Of a stretch of 64,000 nucleotides of DNA, positions 1 to 14,345 are shown piece after piece. The position numbers were made by a program, and so were the translations under genes. Every line of letters begins with the position of its first letter. The stretch's first letter is position 1. The notes beneath the pieces are model-generated. The model was not told where the DNA came from, made no database searches, and was given only the letters and a program-made list of their open reading frames with translations. This stretch comes from Dirofilaria immitis (lineage: Eukaryota; Nematoda; Chromadorea; Rhabditida; Onchocercidae). Location of the stretch: the NCBI GenBank assembly GCA_024305405.1, contig JAKNDB010000087.1, positions 2,604,001-2,668,000 of the forward strand. The letters run 5' to 3'.

Positions 1-1845
1 TCGAAGAGAACCAAAGACCTAAGAGACCTTTAAAGAATATTTTGAAATAACAAAAGAAATCTTCCAAAATGTATGTTTTCTTCGTTATTTCAAAAAACCT
101 TTGGAAAATCGTGAAATATTCACTCAGTTTTGTTGATAAAGCTTTCATATTTTTTTATTTCTTGCGAATATCCCATTCATTAAGAACTCAGATTAACTTT
201 CTTTCTTCCTTTGTACTCCTTTAAATTAATGAAATCCTACATTTACAAATCTCCAATCCCAACTTTAATTTATAAATCGACCAAAGACCGTGAATCCACA
301 CTAAATTTCGAGCAGGGCGTATATTAAAATTAGAAATAAGCACTCAAAAAATAATTTCGTCCTAAATTTAACGGACTGTTAAACGGCCTGTTATTTTCCT
401 GTTCTTTTCCCATTATTTTGCTGAGCTCTCTCCGTAATATTTTGGAAGGAAAGCAAGTAGTGGGGACGAAGGATTTGGGAGTATTGTTAGGTCTTAAAAA
501 TTCGAAAGATTTCGAAATAAATTTTCCATCAAATGGGACTTTGAATTTCAATGATTTTACTGAAATAAGGGACAAAACAAGAAAATTCTGTATGATCTTT
601 ATTAAAATATTAGCGAACTTTTGAATAAGCTAAACTAATTATTTATTTAATAGCTACGAAATACATTTTTCGAATAACAAGTTAAAATGAAGGAAAGAAA
701 AATTCTTCATGTAAAACAAAATTACTAATGAAATAATGATAGTAAGTGATAAGATGAAATGATAGCAGTAGTTGATAAGATTTAACGAGTCGTATTTTAC
801 ATTTTACCATGAAGTGATAGAAAAAATTACTGATTTATTCGTGTCTTTTTTTACAAGAATAAAAGTATTAAAGGCTAAAGTGAGAATTTTTCTCTTTTTC
901 ATCTTTTTCTAACGCTTTCTCCTCCTCAATTTAATCTCATACCATAACAATTTCAAAATTTTCAAACTATTCTGAATGCTTCTCATAACTTTTAACTCAT
1001 ACATTTATGTTTAAAATAGTAAAAGATTTCGAAGAATTTAATAATAATAAATAAATTTCGGAAATTAAAGAATTTAATAATAATAAAGAAATTTCAAGAA
1101 TTAAATTGTGAAAAATTTCTCGAAAGAATTTTGCAATTTCAGAGTGTGCAATGTTTTTCTATGTTCACATTGTTACAATGACATCAATTCGCATAATGTT
1201 ATGGAAAATTGAAAAATTGGGAAACTTAATTTGCTATAAGTGATGAAATACAATGCCGCAATAAAATACGGTACCACGAATTACGGTATAATACTACATT
1301 TTAGTGCCATATAATGCTTATCGATTATGATACTTTTTATTTGTCATGATATAAATGGATAGATATGATCTTCAAATGACAACAGTTATTTCTATGAAAC
1401 ATTAATAAGTTACATTTTCTTTCAATCATGTGCTAGATAAGTATGAGCTTGATACTTTTATTATATAAAGTATGAAGTTTTAACTAAACTTAAAAAATCG
1501 TATCAATATTATAAAGTTAAAAGTTTAATAGAATTTATACAAATTATCGATGAGTCACATCAAATATTTCATACCCTAATAGTTTATGGAATAAATTATA
1601 AAATATCTGATTATTATTATTTTGGTATTAAAATAATTAGATCAATGTTTTAATTATTATTTAAACGAAAAAAATCACAAAAAAAAAAAGTTTCACAGAA
1701 ATTTTGCCAACTATTTTTAATTATATTATGATGAATGTATTTGCAGGATTTTAATTCATTTCCTTTACATATAAATATTTAATTTCTCCTTATAGTTTCC
1801 ATGTGATAACATTTAGGATTATAATAAATAGATATATCAGCAATA

Positions 1846-2212
1846 TAGTTTTGCTATCACCATGATCAATCGATAGATATCAATTACGTAATTTAGGTGT
1901 GATCATGATCCGAAATGTATTCCTTCTGAATTTCGGAAAAATCGAGATAATTTTGGCATAAATATGTCGAATAATTAAAATATTGTGTTTTAGATTATTT
2001 TCTAAATGATTTGCCGCTTAAATGATTATAAACGAATTTTATCATGCCTAATATGATGAAATATTCATCATATTCTCTTCTTTGTCCCCTATTATCGAGC
2101 ATTATCATCATGATAAAATATCTAGGACTAATTCGCTAACAAAATGATTATGATCATACCAAAATTACGTAATTGATATCTACTGTTTAATTATGATGAT
2201 ATCAAAACTATC
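1846..2212. repeat. Foldback (inverted-repeat) element
   Basis: Two roughly 70-bp arms at about 1846-1915 and 2143-2212 are imperfect reverse complements. Their core is a perfect 21-bp inverted pair, TAGATATCAATTACGTAATT(T) at 1874-1894 against its complement at 2162-2182. The arms enclose about 230 bp of non-coding AT-rich DNA. The layout fits a degraded MITE or foldback element. No target-site duplication could be assigned with confidence. Confidence 0.55.
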
Positions 2213-4046
2213 GCTCAATGCGTTTTATTTAATCGATATTTCTCTTCCGTCCTTGTTTGATGAGAGAATTTATATAATTTTTATAGGAATAGTCAAAGTC
2301 TATCTTTCCTTAAAAGATATCAAGCATATTGTACACAAATTAAATGAAACAAGAATATTGATGCTAAGATAAGAAACAAGAATATTTGTACCAATCATTT
2401 CCTATTATTTCTATAACTTTATCAAATTTATTTTCTAGTTTTTTTTTATTAATTCTTTTCTTTGTTGGCTGATATAATTTCTTCCCAGAAAATTTTAGTC
2501 TTGGGCTCTGTAATTGAATTGATTTTGAATTGAATTAAATTGAATTGACATTTACTGAATTGATTTTATCTTGATTCCACTAGTATTTCCAATTCTATAT
2601 TGATTTCAAATTTTTCGATTTCAAATTTGTTTGTTAACTCACTTTTGAAATCGACAAAATGTATTTCAATGTTTTAAATTTCATAAAAAGCAATTAGTAA
2701 TTTTTCATTAACATTTTTGGCTATTACGTCGATTCTATGTAATGATAGTTTCGCCGCCAGGATCGGATTACCAACTGATTATCTAACTGGTAATCATTCT
2801 AACGATAGTAAAAAGTTATTTCGATTTTTATTATTCTTTTATACAATTAATTCATTCGATTTTTACAACTTCTTTGATATACTATGTTCAGTCGCTGGTT
2901 AAATTCCAATCATAAACTACCAATATGTATTGGAATTTAACTTTTTCAGATCAAGTAGTTTTTATTTTTTTGATTTGTATTTACCTTGCAACGAACACTT
3001 TTTATTATTCTTTTTCGATTATTAGTTGAATTTTCTATATCGGCAATAATATCACAATTCATTAAATAAATATTAGTAAAATTACATTTTTTGTTGCCAC
3101 TGTTTCATTTTCATGATTAAAACTAAATGAAGTTTGTAATTTATTTAACCAGCGTATTTATTTATTTTTACATATGTAAACGCTGAATTTTCCAATTTTT
3201 TTATATGAGCAATTATTTGTAGTTTCCTTTTTTCTTTTTGTTATGCGTTTGGCACATTTCCACTTTGATTTTCACAATGTTCAATATTATCGCGATCGGA
3301 AATTAACCTTCTTCTGTCGTAAAAATAAATTTCTCTTTTCATGAATACGAAATCCGATATTGATTAACTCCGACCTAGCCGACTATATGAATATTGAATT
3401 TCATCATTCATAATTCATTTATTGAACAGATTTTTTTGGGGTTATTATCGTTTACATTACATATTTTAACTTATTATAGGTAAACAAAAATATAGTATCA
3501 CATCACATCAATATTGCCAGAATTAACGAAAAATTTATAAAATTTTCATCCAAATTTCCCATTTTTTAAAGCAATTAAATATAAGCATAACAAAGAAGCA
3601 ATCAAATTCACTTGCGAAAAGAAAATTTGAAATTAAATGAAAATTTCAAATGATATATAAATAGCAAAATATACGATAAAAATGATAATAAATAAAAGAA
3701 AAAAATTTGTATAATTTCTTTTCTTTGTTCCCTAATTAAAATATTTTTTAATAACATTTTTTGAATAAACAAATTTAGGATATATTTGAAATATAATTTT
3801 CGAATGAATGAAATGAAATTTACAACGATTTGGAGATACATATAACTTCCAATAAATGTAAAAAACACACTGTATATAGTGTTAAAATTGCTAAACTTGA
3901 AGATGAATTTTTTCTTTTTATTATACATTACTATCAACTAATCTTATTTCTTCATCATTTAACAGTATGAAATTAAAACTTGATGAAAGTTCAAATAAGA
4001 AAAATATATTTTTAATGTCATACAAACTTCTTTAAACTGTAAAAGA

Positions 4047-4049
<3 letters not shown>

Positions 4050-4082
<33 letters not shown>
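4050..4082. repeat. (GA)n microsatellite
   Basis: Uninterrupted AG dinucleotide run of about 16 copies in intergenic DNA. Confidence 0.95.
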
Positions 4083-4086
<4 letters not shown>

Positions 4087-5895
4087 GAATGAGGAAGATT
4101 ATTAATGTCAGGAAGCATACCTTTAAATTATTTAAAGATATGATTCGGAATAATTAATAACAGCTAAATATGAAAACTACCGTACGAGAAAAAGCTTCAA
4201 TTTTGCAAATTTATAAATAATATGGTAAAATCCTACAAAACAAAGAAGACAGAAGAAATAAAGAAGACTTTAAAAGAATTCATTTTCTATGAAGATAATT
4301 TTATTTGAATCGCTATTTCAGGTAGAATGACAAAATCCAACAGAAGCAAACAGTAAAAAAAATATAAAATAGCTGGTAATTTAATCTAAACATCTTTATC
4401 ACTTGTTGCTCTGTTATATACGTGACGGACGCTATTTATATTTATTAAATCGATTTCTTAATATATTTAGTTTATAAATTTCCGATAGATTTTCACTTAC
4501 TGATTTGAATTCTATCATAAATATGTATTTTCTTTTTGTATTAGATAGTTTAATCTATTTAAATCAACGATAATAGAATCATTACAATTAGAAATGATAC
4601 GAATAACAGCAGAAATGATAACAGTAGTGCAGCATATCACTATAGCCGCTAACATTTGCAAATATAAATCAATCTCGAAGAACGAAAAGTAGTTGAAGTG
4701 GTTATCGAACTACTTACTATTGACTTATTAAAATGGATAACATTTCCAATAAATTTTGATTAAGAAAACTAGTGAAAATATCCGTTACGACGATGAAATA
4801 TTAGATTATGGATAATTTAGGATCAATAGTAAATACCTACCTCACCTTTCGGTTTTGTTAAAATTTATTAACCTCATCATAACCATCCATAAAGAGTGCT
4901 CCATAAAGAGTGCCAGGAGCCAGCTATCTTTGAATAAAATTTGGCCCCTTGAAATGTTGCATACAAGAAAATTAATTCAAAAAAAAGAAATTACATTTTA
5001 TTTTTGATTTTCCTTATCTAACAACAGTGCAAATAATGAAAGAAAACTATAAAATAAAAACAGCCTGGAAAAATCATAATTTAAAATTAAACAAAGCTGA
5101 ATTTATCAGAATATTAATATAGCTTTAGTACAATTTCTTTAGCTTTTATTATAATTAAAAGATATCAGAATTTAAAATAGTCCAGTGCTGCAACTGAATA
5201 ATTCATTCCAGAATAAAGTTTATTCTACACCGTTATTGCAAATTATTAATATCATCCAAAACTTTGGTAAATAACAACTAATCAATATTCGTTCTTTCTA
5301 ATAGAAGAGAAGAATACTGTTATTTTGTAGAAATCATTCAATCGAAATACAATTTATTTATAAAATCCAAGTTATAACCCAGTAATATTTCTAATTTCCT
5401 TTAAATACCATAAATCTGTCGTTCTAAAAGAATATTAAAAATAGCAATGAAGTTTCATGGTGAAATGCTCACTGGTAATAAGATCTTAAATCGATTTGTA
5501 TTAATCATGTAAAATAGAATTTATAGCAACACATGCGGATGTAGGACCAAATTTTGTATTGCAAACTGAAAACAGTAATGTACAAATGAAATGAGCTAGA
5601 AAATCAATATTAAATTTAAATATTCTGAACTACGCTACATTTACAGCACGACAAAAATGAAGAAAATTCTGAGGTCTAGTATCAAACCTTCCAAATAACT
5701 ATATAAACAGCAAAAAAATACTTCCAGTACTTTTAATCACAAAATCATGATAATTCAGCCTTCCATGTGCCCTGAAATTTGAAAATTTATTGAAATTCCA
5801 TTTTCAAAACAATTTATAAAATCGATAATCAAAAATATGAAAATGCTATCGTATTCATGGAACCAATAGTCTCTGCAATAATCAAAATAACGTTT

Positions 5896-8800
5896 TTAAA
5901 CTTTACACTCTATACAAATATTATATGGTAATGATAGAACCTTTTTGTCTAATTTCATTTTTTCCAACTGTAGAGCAATTTGCTGTGCACGAAAAGTCAA
6001 CCGTTTTGTATTTTCCATCACTTGCTCATGAACAGACGTAGTTTTAGCACCCATAACAACCTTTAAAATAAATTAGAAACATATCATTCGAAGTATCCGG
6101 CATTCCTTCTTACTTTTCAGAATGAAAAGCTACTACATGTATAAATCACAACAAAATTCTAAAAAATATAATTTGAAACGGGTTGAGAGCTATACCTGTC
6201 CAAGTTTGGAATCAATTTTGGCACCATCAATACGGTATGTTCTTATTAAATCAACAATCCATCTTTCTGCCTCTACCTGAAATACAGTTCTTCTGAAACG
6301 TTTGAAGACTAAACTCCCTAAAACTTATTTTGTATGTTAGAGTCTATTAAATAAATTTATATTATTCGCTTTTGCGCACAGCTTATTTGATCCTCTTTTT
6401 CCGAAACATAATCTATAACTGACTTTCTGGGACAAAAAATGGAACATCATCATAGGAGGTACTGCTATGTCAATTTCTTTTGATATTATCGCATTTCTAT
6501 TTCTTTGAGAAATAATCCTATCTACCTAGCAGATGCAATCGGCCAAAAAAGATAAAAAAATCGCAAGCAGGAATGCATGCTACCTGCTGCATATTAAGAC
6601 GTTCGGCAAGCATCTGTATTGAAATACACTGATGAATTCTACAGAACATTTCAAAAATCAATAATCTGGCACTTTCTCGGAAATCTTCTAAGCAAGCAGT
6701 GAGGAAGAAATCATTTGATAAAACCTGAAACTACTTTGAGATTACATGCAAATGTTGGGAATATTTATTTCATTCGGGAAAATTTTATAAAATCCTTGGA
6801 CAAAATAACTAACATCTTCGCATTTCCTCAGCTTTTTCTGCGCTTCGTCGAAATCGTACTTAATATATAGACAAGTTAAAAAGTCGGTAACTGGATCCTC
6901 ATAATTATGCCGTTCCTTCAATATAAAACTGATAGTGACAAATCAAATAATTAAATAACTGCTTGATAAAGTAAAATAATTAAAATCAGCCAAAATGAAA
7001 CTTGAGATCAGTGTAAATCTAACTACCTAACTACGTGAGTTAGAAGTGATATGCTGAAAACAATTCATTTTTTACTTTCCAGCTGCATTTGACTTATATT
7101 TGATGCAAAAGAATTTCAATAAAATAACTTACAATATCGATTACTTTGATCAAGTCTTTCAAACTGTTTTTCTGCTTTGTTTTGCTTGTTACAACTGCTA
7201 CGGCCAAATATCGCAAAAGGTGCGGACAAGCTATCTAAAAAAATAACTAAAATATAGCGCTTATATTTTATGTATAGAAACTGAAGAAATTTTATAATAT
7301 AAACTGAGGAAAACGACGTTTCAAAATTAATACTCCATGTATTAAAAGATCGCACTGAAAGCAATAAAGAACGGGGAACAATAACCAACATGAATATTCT
7401 GAATAATTGTTACCATCTTGTGCACAAATAACTTTAACGGTGTAAAAATAGGAACAAATATTTGTATGCTACTATACAAATAACAAACATATATACATTA
7501 AAGAATTATACCTGTATTGTATTCAAATACGGCTGTTGATTGAGATACATTTCAACAATTTCATCACGTCCCTTCGGATAGTTGAAATAGACGAACAAAG
7601 CCCAATGCATTAGCCATGCACGCTGTTGTACTGATTCCAATTCGGTATCAAATGGATTAAAATCAATATATGTCCGCAGTTTCGTTAAATCATCTTTAGC
7701 ATGCGTCCATTCCTATAAAAATAACAAAAACCTTTCCAAGAAATTTTCTGAAGCATTTATTTTTTTAGTTATTTTAAGTCAAACACTTTTTTCTGTCATA
7801 TATTTCCAAAATTCTCATTTTCTCTTTGCTTTTTTAGTATCTCTTATTTAGTGTTTTCAATACTAATAAAAACTGTGCTCACAGAAAAAATAGAACTGAG
7901 ATTATGTTTGGCCAGAATTATTAAAAAAAATTTTACAAATCTCGATTGTATTGTTTCGCATTAAATTTATGTCAATGAGAATGCCGTTCCGCATCATTTC
8001 AATTCGAGATTTATTTGCTCTCTCATTCAGTGTCACTATTATCATTAGGGGATTTTCAAAAACTCTAATTAGCTCAAGTATATTGTACTTACCTGCAGCA
8101 ATATTTCGGAGGCTAATTTGCCATATAACGCACTTAGATAGTTTGGATTTTGTTGCGGCACAATATTACGATAATAATCAAGACACAAAGAAGCAGCCGA
8201 ATAGTTACCACATTCATATTGGAATTTGGCGTAGCGAAATAAGGAGTCAAGCATTTCCTCAGTAAGCTGCAAGAGACAGTAAGTTTTTTTGATGTCTACC
8301 AGCTTTCAGGACACATATTTAAAATAAATATATCATCAGAACATCTGCTTTCTCTTATTTTTTTGTTTCTTCATTCGCACCTATTTATCCATCACTCAAT
8401 CCATCACTTAATTTCAATAAAAATTGAAATATTTTTTCCCGAATCGCTGCAAATATAGTTAGTCCATTGTTCGAATTCTTCTTATCAAGTCTTACTCTCA
8501 GAATAAAATATTGTCGATATAAAAATATATAAAATGATGACTATCATGAAAAGAATTACTCCATGATTTGCTGTAACATATTCAAGAATTCTATTGTTCG
8601 TTAATTCTCGACTATCCATCATTGCTTTCACTGGTTCCGATTCCAAAATCTCCACAACTGGATCTACTTTAACTTTCAGTTTCTCACGCTGCAACATAAT
8701 TTTTGAAGTAAATAAGTATGCAACAAATCAATAAATACATAAACTCATATACGCAAGACAGCAAAATCATGAATAAGTGGCTCATAATTATATATATTAC

Positions 8801-9527
8801 TTTATTGCAAAGAATTCGGTAAACTTATAAAATGGAAAGATTACTTATAAACTGTTCAAATAACAAGCTAGGTTTATCAGCAAAATTAGTATAGTATGTA
8901 AAACTCAATAATTTTCTACACTAACCCTAAAATTAGTGAATATTTAAACCTAATAAATACCTGGCTAAGGATTTCAACTTTCCGCTGCTCTAGCTCTTTT
9001 GGTACTTCACCATCAGGGTATGTTTCAATTACGCTATCAATCATATTTGTCTTTAGCAAAACTCGGCGATGCACTTTAATCAGCGAATCGTGATCATAAA
9101 TCTGGATGTGTTTGGAAGCGTGACTTTGACAAATCATATCCAATAATCAAATATAAAGTTTACAAAACCAATGTATGATGATGCCTTGTTATTTTAGTTG
9201 ACTATGTGTAAACACATCCAAGATATAAAAATTTCGAAAATTAAAAAATAATCACATCTTAAACATAGAAAGACCAGTAATTACATGAATATTTACCAAG
9301 TAATTACACACCTATTCTAATTTAATGAGAATTGTATTTCGTAAGACTTATAATTAAGCTTAATGTAAAGCAAGAGAATTAAAAAAATTTATAAACATTT
9401 AAAATTTTCACTGCAACAAATTTTTTAGAAATTTGACACGAAATGTAAAAATAATTTAACTTACATTCCTCGGTTCAATAAACTCCAACAATGGTATAAC
9501 TAAGTGAAGATCGAAAAATGGCGCCAT
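5896..9527 (-). CDS. eif-3.E: Eukaryotic translation initiation factor 3 subunit E (eIF3e/INT6)
   Basis: eIF3e is a PCI-domain subunit of the cytoplasmic eIF3 complex, which recruits mRNA to the 40S ribosome. Ten exons on the minus strand, all with GT-AG junctions that keep frame: 9465-9527, 8961-9101, 8560-8688, 8093-8266, 7512-7712, 7133-7234, 6814-6915, 6584-6724, 6196-6276, 5896-6060. Every intron is phase 0. The product is 432 aa, the usual family length. Family hallmarks include the N-terminal [30 protein letters not shown] (122-136), [11 protein letters not shown] at the end of exon 4, FNYPKGRD in exon 5, and the PCI region (about 220-390) with [20 protein letters not shown] and [10 protein letters not shown]. 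The start is the first ATG, in a good context (AAGATGG). A reverse-strand AATAAA lies about 105 nt after the stop. The last ~15 residues (after LDKK) are lineage-specific. Identity is very secure. Confidence 0.97.
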
Positions 9528-11518
9528 CTTTTAGTTAAATCATATTCAGCCATTTTATATTATTGTGATATCTGAATATATCTGAAAGATTACGATAACC
9601 ACAACATTTTGCTCATTTCAAAAAATTTTAAACAATGCAAGAATTCAAAACTCGTTAAATTTCACTTCCTCCATCCACTTCACCGCTTTATTTGTCCCTG
9701 ATACAATCCCATTCCTCAAGAATGAACCTGCCACCCTCCCTTCTGCCGTGGAAATTGGGAATTTGGAAAAATGGAAAAATTGGAAAAATTTTACGCGTTT
9801 AACATCTCCACAGTCACGATGCAAATTTAAAATCCAGTTGTAACTAACTGATATTTTAGGGTAGAACCTTTTTGTTTTGAATATGCAACGATTGGATTTC
9901 GATGGGACCGTGACAGATAACTACTTCATTAGGAAATGTACTGGGAAAATGGAGGATGATGGTACGTGAAATAAGCGTGTGCATATATTTATAATTCAAC
10001 TCTCGTAATAACTTGAAAAAAATTTTAATTGACGAATTATTGCAGACTCCTTTAACAACTACTTACAGAATCAATCAATACTTTTTCTCAGAATGAGAGT
10101 TTCTGTCCTTAAAATTATTTATTCATCTGTGGTGACATTTAAATAAATTATGTTCAAACTTAAATATAGGGGTAGTTTTAAGTTAAATACGAGGAGTTAA
10201 GCTATCCAGACTTCACATTAATTTTAAGCCCTTCTGCTTCTCTATTCCGGAATTCGTTTTTATGATAATTCCCCATATTCTACAACTGTTTTAAATTATC
10301 ATACGTGGCTTTCTCCTCTTCAAATTATTGCCGGTTAACATAATGCCAGGAATGACCGTATATTTATGTGTAATCCAGCATATTTATATTTATATGACGA
10401 TGCAGTTTATATCATTCTTTTTTCTTCCTGCTGGAAAGTAATGAATATCGTTAATAAAAGTGGAAAAAGATTTAAAATTATTTTTTTCATTTGTTAACCG
10501 CTAACAAAATAGATAAAACGGAATAAGACACTATTAAAACTTTTTTATCAGTATTTCACGCATATATTTACAATAAAGAGAAAAAATATGGTCGAAATGT
10601 TTCTGAAAGTTTGCATAATAAATGCATGAAAAGTATTCAAGAAGTTTTCTCATTATCCATATTAATCACAGTGAAACAAACAAACAAACATGTCTAAAAT
10701 TTCATATTTACATACCAAGTAATTAGTATGTAAGTACAATTTCTATTGTAAGCACAATACTGATATCATATATTATTGTACATGCAAGAACCTTCAGAAA
10801 ATTCGAAACCTTTCTCTCAATTTCTCAACAATTTTTTATGATTAAACTTAGACTTGCGGTTACCATAACTATTACCATTCGTACAATACCACTGTAATGC
10901 ATTTTTTTGTTTCATCGGAAATATTTTTTGCTCTTCTTCTTTCAAGCAGATAACCATTTCCATATTTTATAACATACAACTCTGGATTATTGGTTCAAAT
11001 TCCAAACCAACTAAAACTCAATTTTTGAGCCGGAAGAAAGGTAATATTTATTTTTACGGAAATAGATGCCAACTTTTTACTATTTAAAGAATCCTTTCTC
11101 CTATTATGAAAACGACCAAACTATCAAAAACCTAAAAAAAGTTGAGAAAATTTATTCTTGAATATTGAACGATTTCTTTTAATCGATCTTCCTTAGTTTC
11201 ATATCAGCATATTAAAACTAGGCAGTACAAAAACAGTAAGAAATCAATCAAGTATCATGTACTAAGGAAAAAGCTAATGCAGTATATATAATAAATTTCC
11301 ATAAAGTGAATAGCTTGAAAGTTAATGCAGCACACAAATCTTCATAATCCAAACAGCCTGAAAGCTATCCTTAAATCCAAATCCATACTACTAAGTAATC
11401 AGTTCTTGCCTCTTAATTTATCAGAAAAACCAAACTGCACTTCACTTTATAAATAGTAGCAAATTAAAAATAAATTGTGCATCGTTAAAGTTTGATATTT
11501 ATAATTTGTATTACCTAG
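9528..11518. other. Intergenic region upstream of eIF3e
   Basis: This stretch contains the eIF3e promoter side (9528 onward) and, further left in transcript terms, the 3' flank of the CLIC gene. The stretch 9660-9960 is less AT-rich than its surroundings, as expected for a promoter or 5' end. No second gene could be assembled; a 28-codon ORF on the plus strand at 9883-9969 has no supported continuation. Confidence 0.5.
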
Positions 11519-14084
11519 TCAGCCGTTTCCCTTAATTTTACCATTTTGAGCATCAACAGGAATATCCCAGCTATAAGTAGTTTTTTGACGATATAAGTGG
11601 GATCGCTTTTGTGATGTTAAATTTGGAGTATCCGGTCGTTCTGCCCAATACAGTATTATTTCCTATAAACAAAAACGGTATGATATAGGTTTTGAATTAT
11701 CGTATCATAACTTGTCTACATTCATAGTGAATGAATTCTCGAAAATATGACAAAAAGTTAAAAGCATAAGTCCGGTACATTATTTAAAAATATTCCAACA
11801 AAATTTCAAATATTTCAGAAATTTTTTCAAGATATATCATAATGATGTATTTAATGCTTTAGATAGCTTAAAATGCTTCAGAATTTCATTACTATAATGA
11901 TGATCAGCGATAAAATTTAGATGCAAACAAGAAACAAATAGAAGTAGATGATGGAAACTTCGAGAATTCGGAAATATGTTCGGGAAAGTAATTGAAGATA
12001 ATTAGCAAACTTCTATGAAATCAGATCCCAGAATTTTGGAAGAGTTATCTAAATTATTTTAATATTCCAAACATTTAAATACAACCTCTTTTGTAATTTG
12101 CAATCAGAAAAAGAGGTACACTTAAAGTTCTCTTATTTAATAACAATTAGAAATCTAGAACACTTGAAGATTCTGTGTAGTATGTATTTCCTTGCGGTAG
12201 TGATAGGAAAGTGTGCATTCAATACTACCTTTCTCGAAAAAGCCTCAAAATTTAACCATTCTAGTAATTATTCGATTTAATTCATTTCTTGATTAACATT
12301 CGGGCAAAAATTTGAGAAATAACGGAAAATTAAAAGTTAAGTAAAATAAAATGAGGTAAACAAAGGCAATAACCTGATCACTTGGACAGCTTTTCCGGAA
12401 TGATTCTGTAGCATAACCGCGTCTCATGTAACCCCATAAATTGTGCAAATTAGTCGGTATTTCGTATTCTTTTAACGCACTTAAGGCAATCCGGATGGTA
12501 TGCAATTTGGGTAAAATATAACAATCCAAATGAGTTAAATGGTCAGCTGCCAGAAATGATGTGCTTATATCATGAAGATATCCATCCAGTCGTATCAATT
12601 CCATAGTCAAAGCCTAACAATAATAATAAGTAATAATAATTTTAATAACAAATAAATAATAGTGAAGTAAATAATAAAATCCGACGTGTCATTATAAGAT
12701 ACATCGGTTTTTGACCTTTAGAAAACTTTTAAGAAAGAAGAATTCCTGAAAATGACACAAAAACCTCACGTACTTTTGGATCGGTGTTAACTTCCTTGAT
12801 GAAAAATGCGAAGGAACGGAAGAGATTTGCGGTAGCATCTGAAGCGGCGGAACATTCACATTTCAGTGATGGTACTGGAAACTTCCGATCGATGTAATCA
12901 ATGATTTCATCTTGGTGAGATAAGATTAAATCGTCACCATGTTGCAGTGCTGGAGCATGCCTTAAACCAGCCTGAAAATCGACAATTATCTCTTGTTTGA
13001 TTTTAAAATTCCATGTAAAACCATTCTAGTTTCAAAAGAATTTTCATCACTATTGAAAATAACAAAAAAACAAATTTTGAAACCATAAAATCTGAAATTC
13101 GAGAAAATAAATAAGTATGGCACAAGTAAGTTAACCTCATTTTGATCATCTGAAAGCAGTAACATATTATTTAATGCCCCGATAAATTAGCAATTCCGAT
13201 CATCCAATTTAGGAACGAAAAAACTTCCCATAACAGAAGTATCAGAAGATTAGTTTCTTGATGCGCTAACGGGTAAAATTATATTTTCATATTTCTAGGA
13301 TCACTTATTCTAGCCAGAAGATAACTATCACATAAAAAGTAAAAACAAAAATTTGCAATCCAATGCGGAATTCTTTCAGAGGAAGCCTCGACTTTCTTCT
13401 TATTGCACTTTCACTTTTCCATGTCATTATATTACAACCACTAATTTGTTTGTGTACGATCATTTGAAATTGAAAATTTTTTTGAAGACTTCAAAAATAA
13501 ATTCATATGTTAGATAGAAAAGAATTTACCGCGCGGAATTCTGGTGCAGGTTTCGCTTCGTTGACCGTTTTAACGCTAAATCTATAACATTTGAAATCAT
13601 TTTTGAAAGTAAAAAATGTAAATAATTTACTATTTCAACCGTTAATTAATCCTCCATCAATAACTCTCAGTCAAAATTACTTAACGGCAAATATAACGAT
13701 AGTATAAATTTGAACCGAATAATAATTCATTTTTCTTGCAAACAGCTTTTAGCTCAGAATATTAATGATTAAACTGCTTTGACTAATGTATCTTGAAAAT
13801 AGAATATCTACTAAAATTTTCATATACATATATATATATATACTTTGATGATAAAAAATATTCTATTAATAAAAATTTTTTGTCAAAATATATTAAATGA
13901 TAATATAATTTTAGCTATTAAAATTGGCTAAATTTATATTAAATAGAAAATTTACATGAGATCGGAATCAGGATGAAGACTTTTCTCGATTAGTATCATA
14001 AAAATTTGATGACATAACGGATCACCACCTAAGCGTATACCATCTGATCCTGCTTTAACCCATAATACAACTGGTTCCATCACA
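11519..14084 (-). CDS. Chloride intracellular channel (CLIC/EXC-4-like) protein
   Basis: CLICs are GST-fold proteins that occur in soluble and membrane-associated forms; the worm EXC-4 protein is needed for excretory canal lumen formation. Exons: 13956-14080 (coding), 13530-13581, 12774-12971, 12374-12613, 11519-11662; all junctions are GT-AG and preserve frame. The product is 252 aa. The thioredoxin-like N-terminal half has LWVKAGSDG, DPLCHQIF (Cys23), FSVKTVNE, and the AP-A-L strand before HQDEIIDYIDRKFPVP. The all-helical C-terminal half has HLDCYILPKLHTIRIAL and NLWGYMRRGYATESFRKSCPSD, both diagnostic of the family. TTTTAG lies four bases before the ATG, so the 5' end is probably a spliced-leader acceptor. 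The final 47-residue tail (exon 5) is divergent. EXC-4 versus EXL-1 orthology cannot be decided here. Confidence 0.93.
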
Positions 14085-14289
14085 CTAAAATTTTACAGAA
14101 AAAAATAATAATAACAAAATGAAAAGAAGGAAAAGAAAATTAGATAGAATAAATAATATGCATTATTTCAGCTGAATATTGAAGGATCATTCGAAGAGTA
14201 GCAATAAATATTCCAAATAAATAATAATATGATCTATAATCTTTCGACATATTTTAAAATGCAAATATCTAAAAATACATACAAAAATT

Positions 14290-14345
14290 GAGTGTTGATG
14301 TCTGTGTGTGCATGCATGTATGTATGTATGTGTGTGTGTATGATA
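14290..14345. repeat. Compound TG / CATG / TATG microsatellite
   Basis: Runs of TGTG, CATG and TATG repeats upstream of the CLIC gene. Confidence 0.9.

Larger units (their letters stand above)
1..5895. other. AT-rich intergenic DNA, no supported gene
   Basis: No exon chain or protein motif could be supported on either strand. The short open frames at about 330-620 and 2717-2902 lack recognisable motifs, partner exons and convincing splice signals. The stretch holds a foldback repeat (about 1846-2212), a GA microsatellite (4050-4082) and many short A/T runs. The last ~100 bp is the probable 3' UTR of the minus-strand eIF3e gene, with a reverse-strand AATAAA at 5786-5791. Confidence 0.6.

Noticed and set aside
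418..624. Overlapping ORFs on both strands near the left edge (330-624)
   Set aside because: Slightly GC-richer, but no motif, splice partner or poly(A) signal; may be part of a gene outside the window.
9883..9969. 28-codon plus-strand ORF (MQRLDFDGTV...) upstream of eIF3e with a GTACGT donor-like end
   Set aside because: No in-phase downstream exon was found and no motif is present; probably 5' flanking sequence of eIF3e.
10985..11010. GGTTCAAATTCC, similar to a tRNA B box
   Set aside because: No A box or cloverleaf could be folded upstream.
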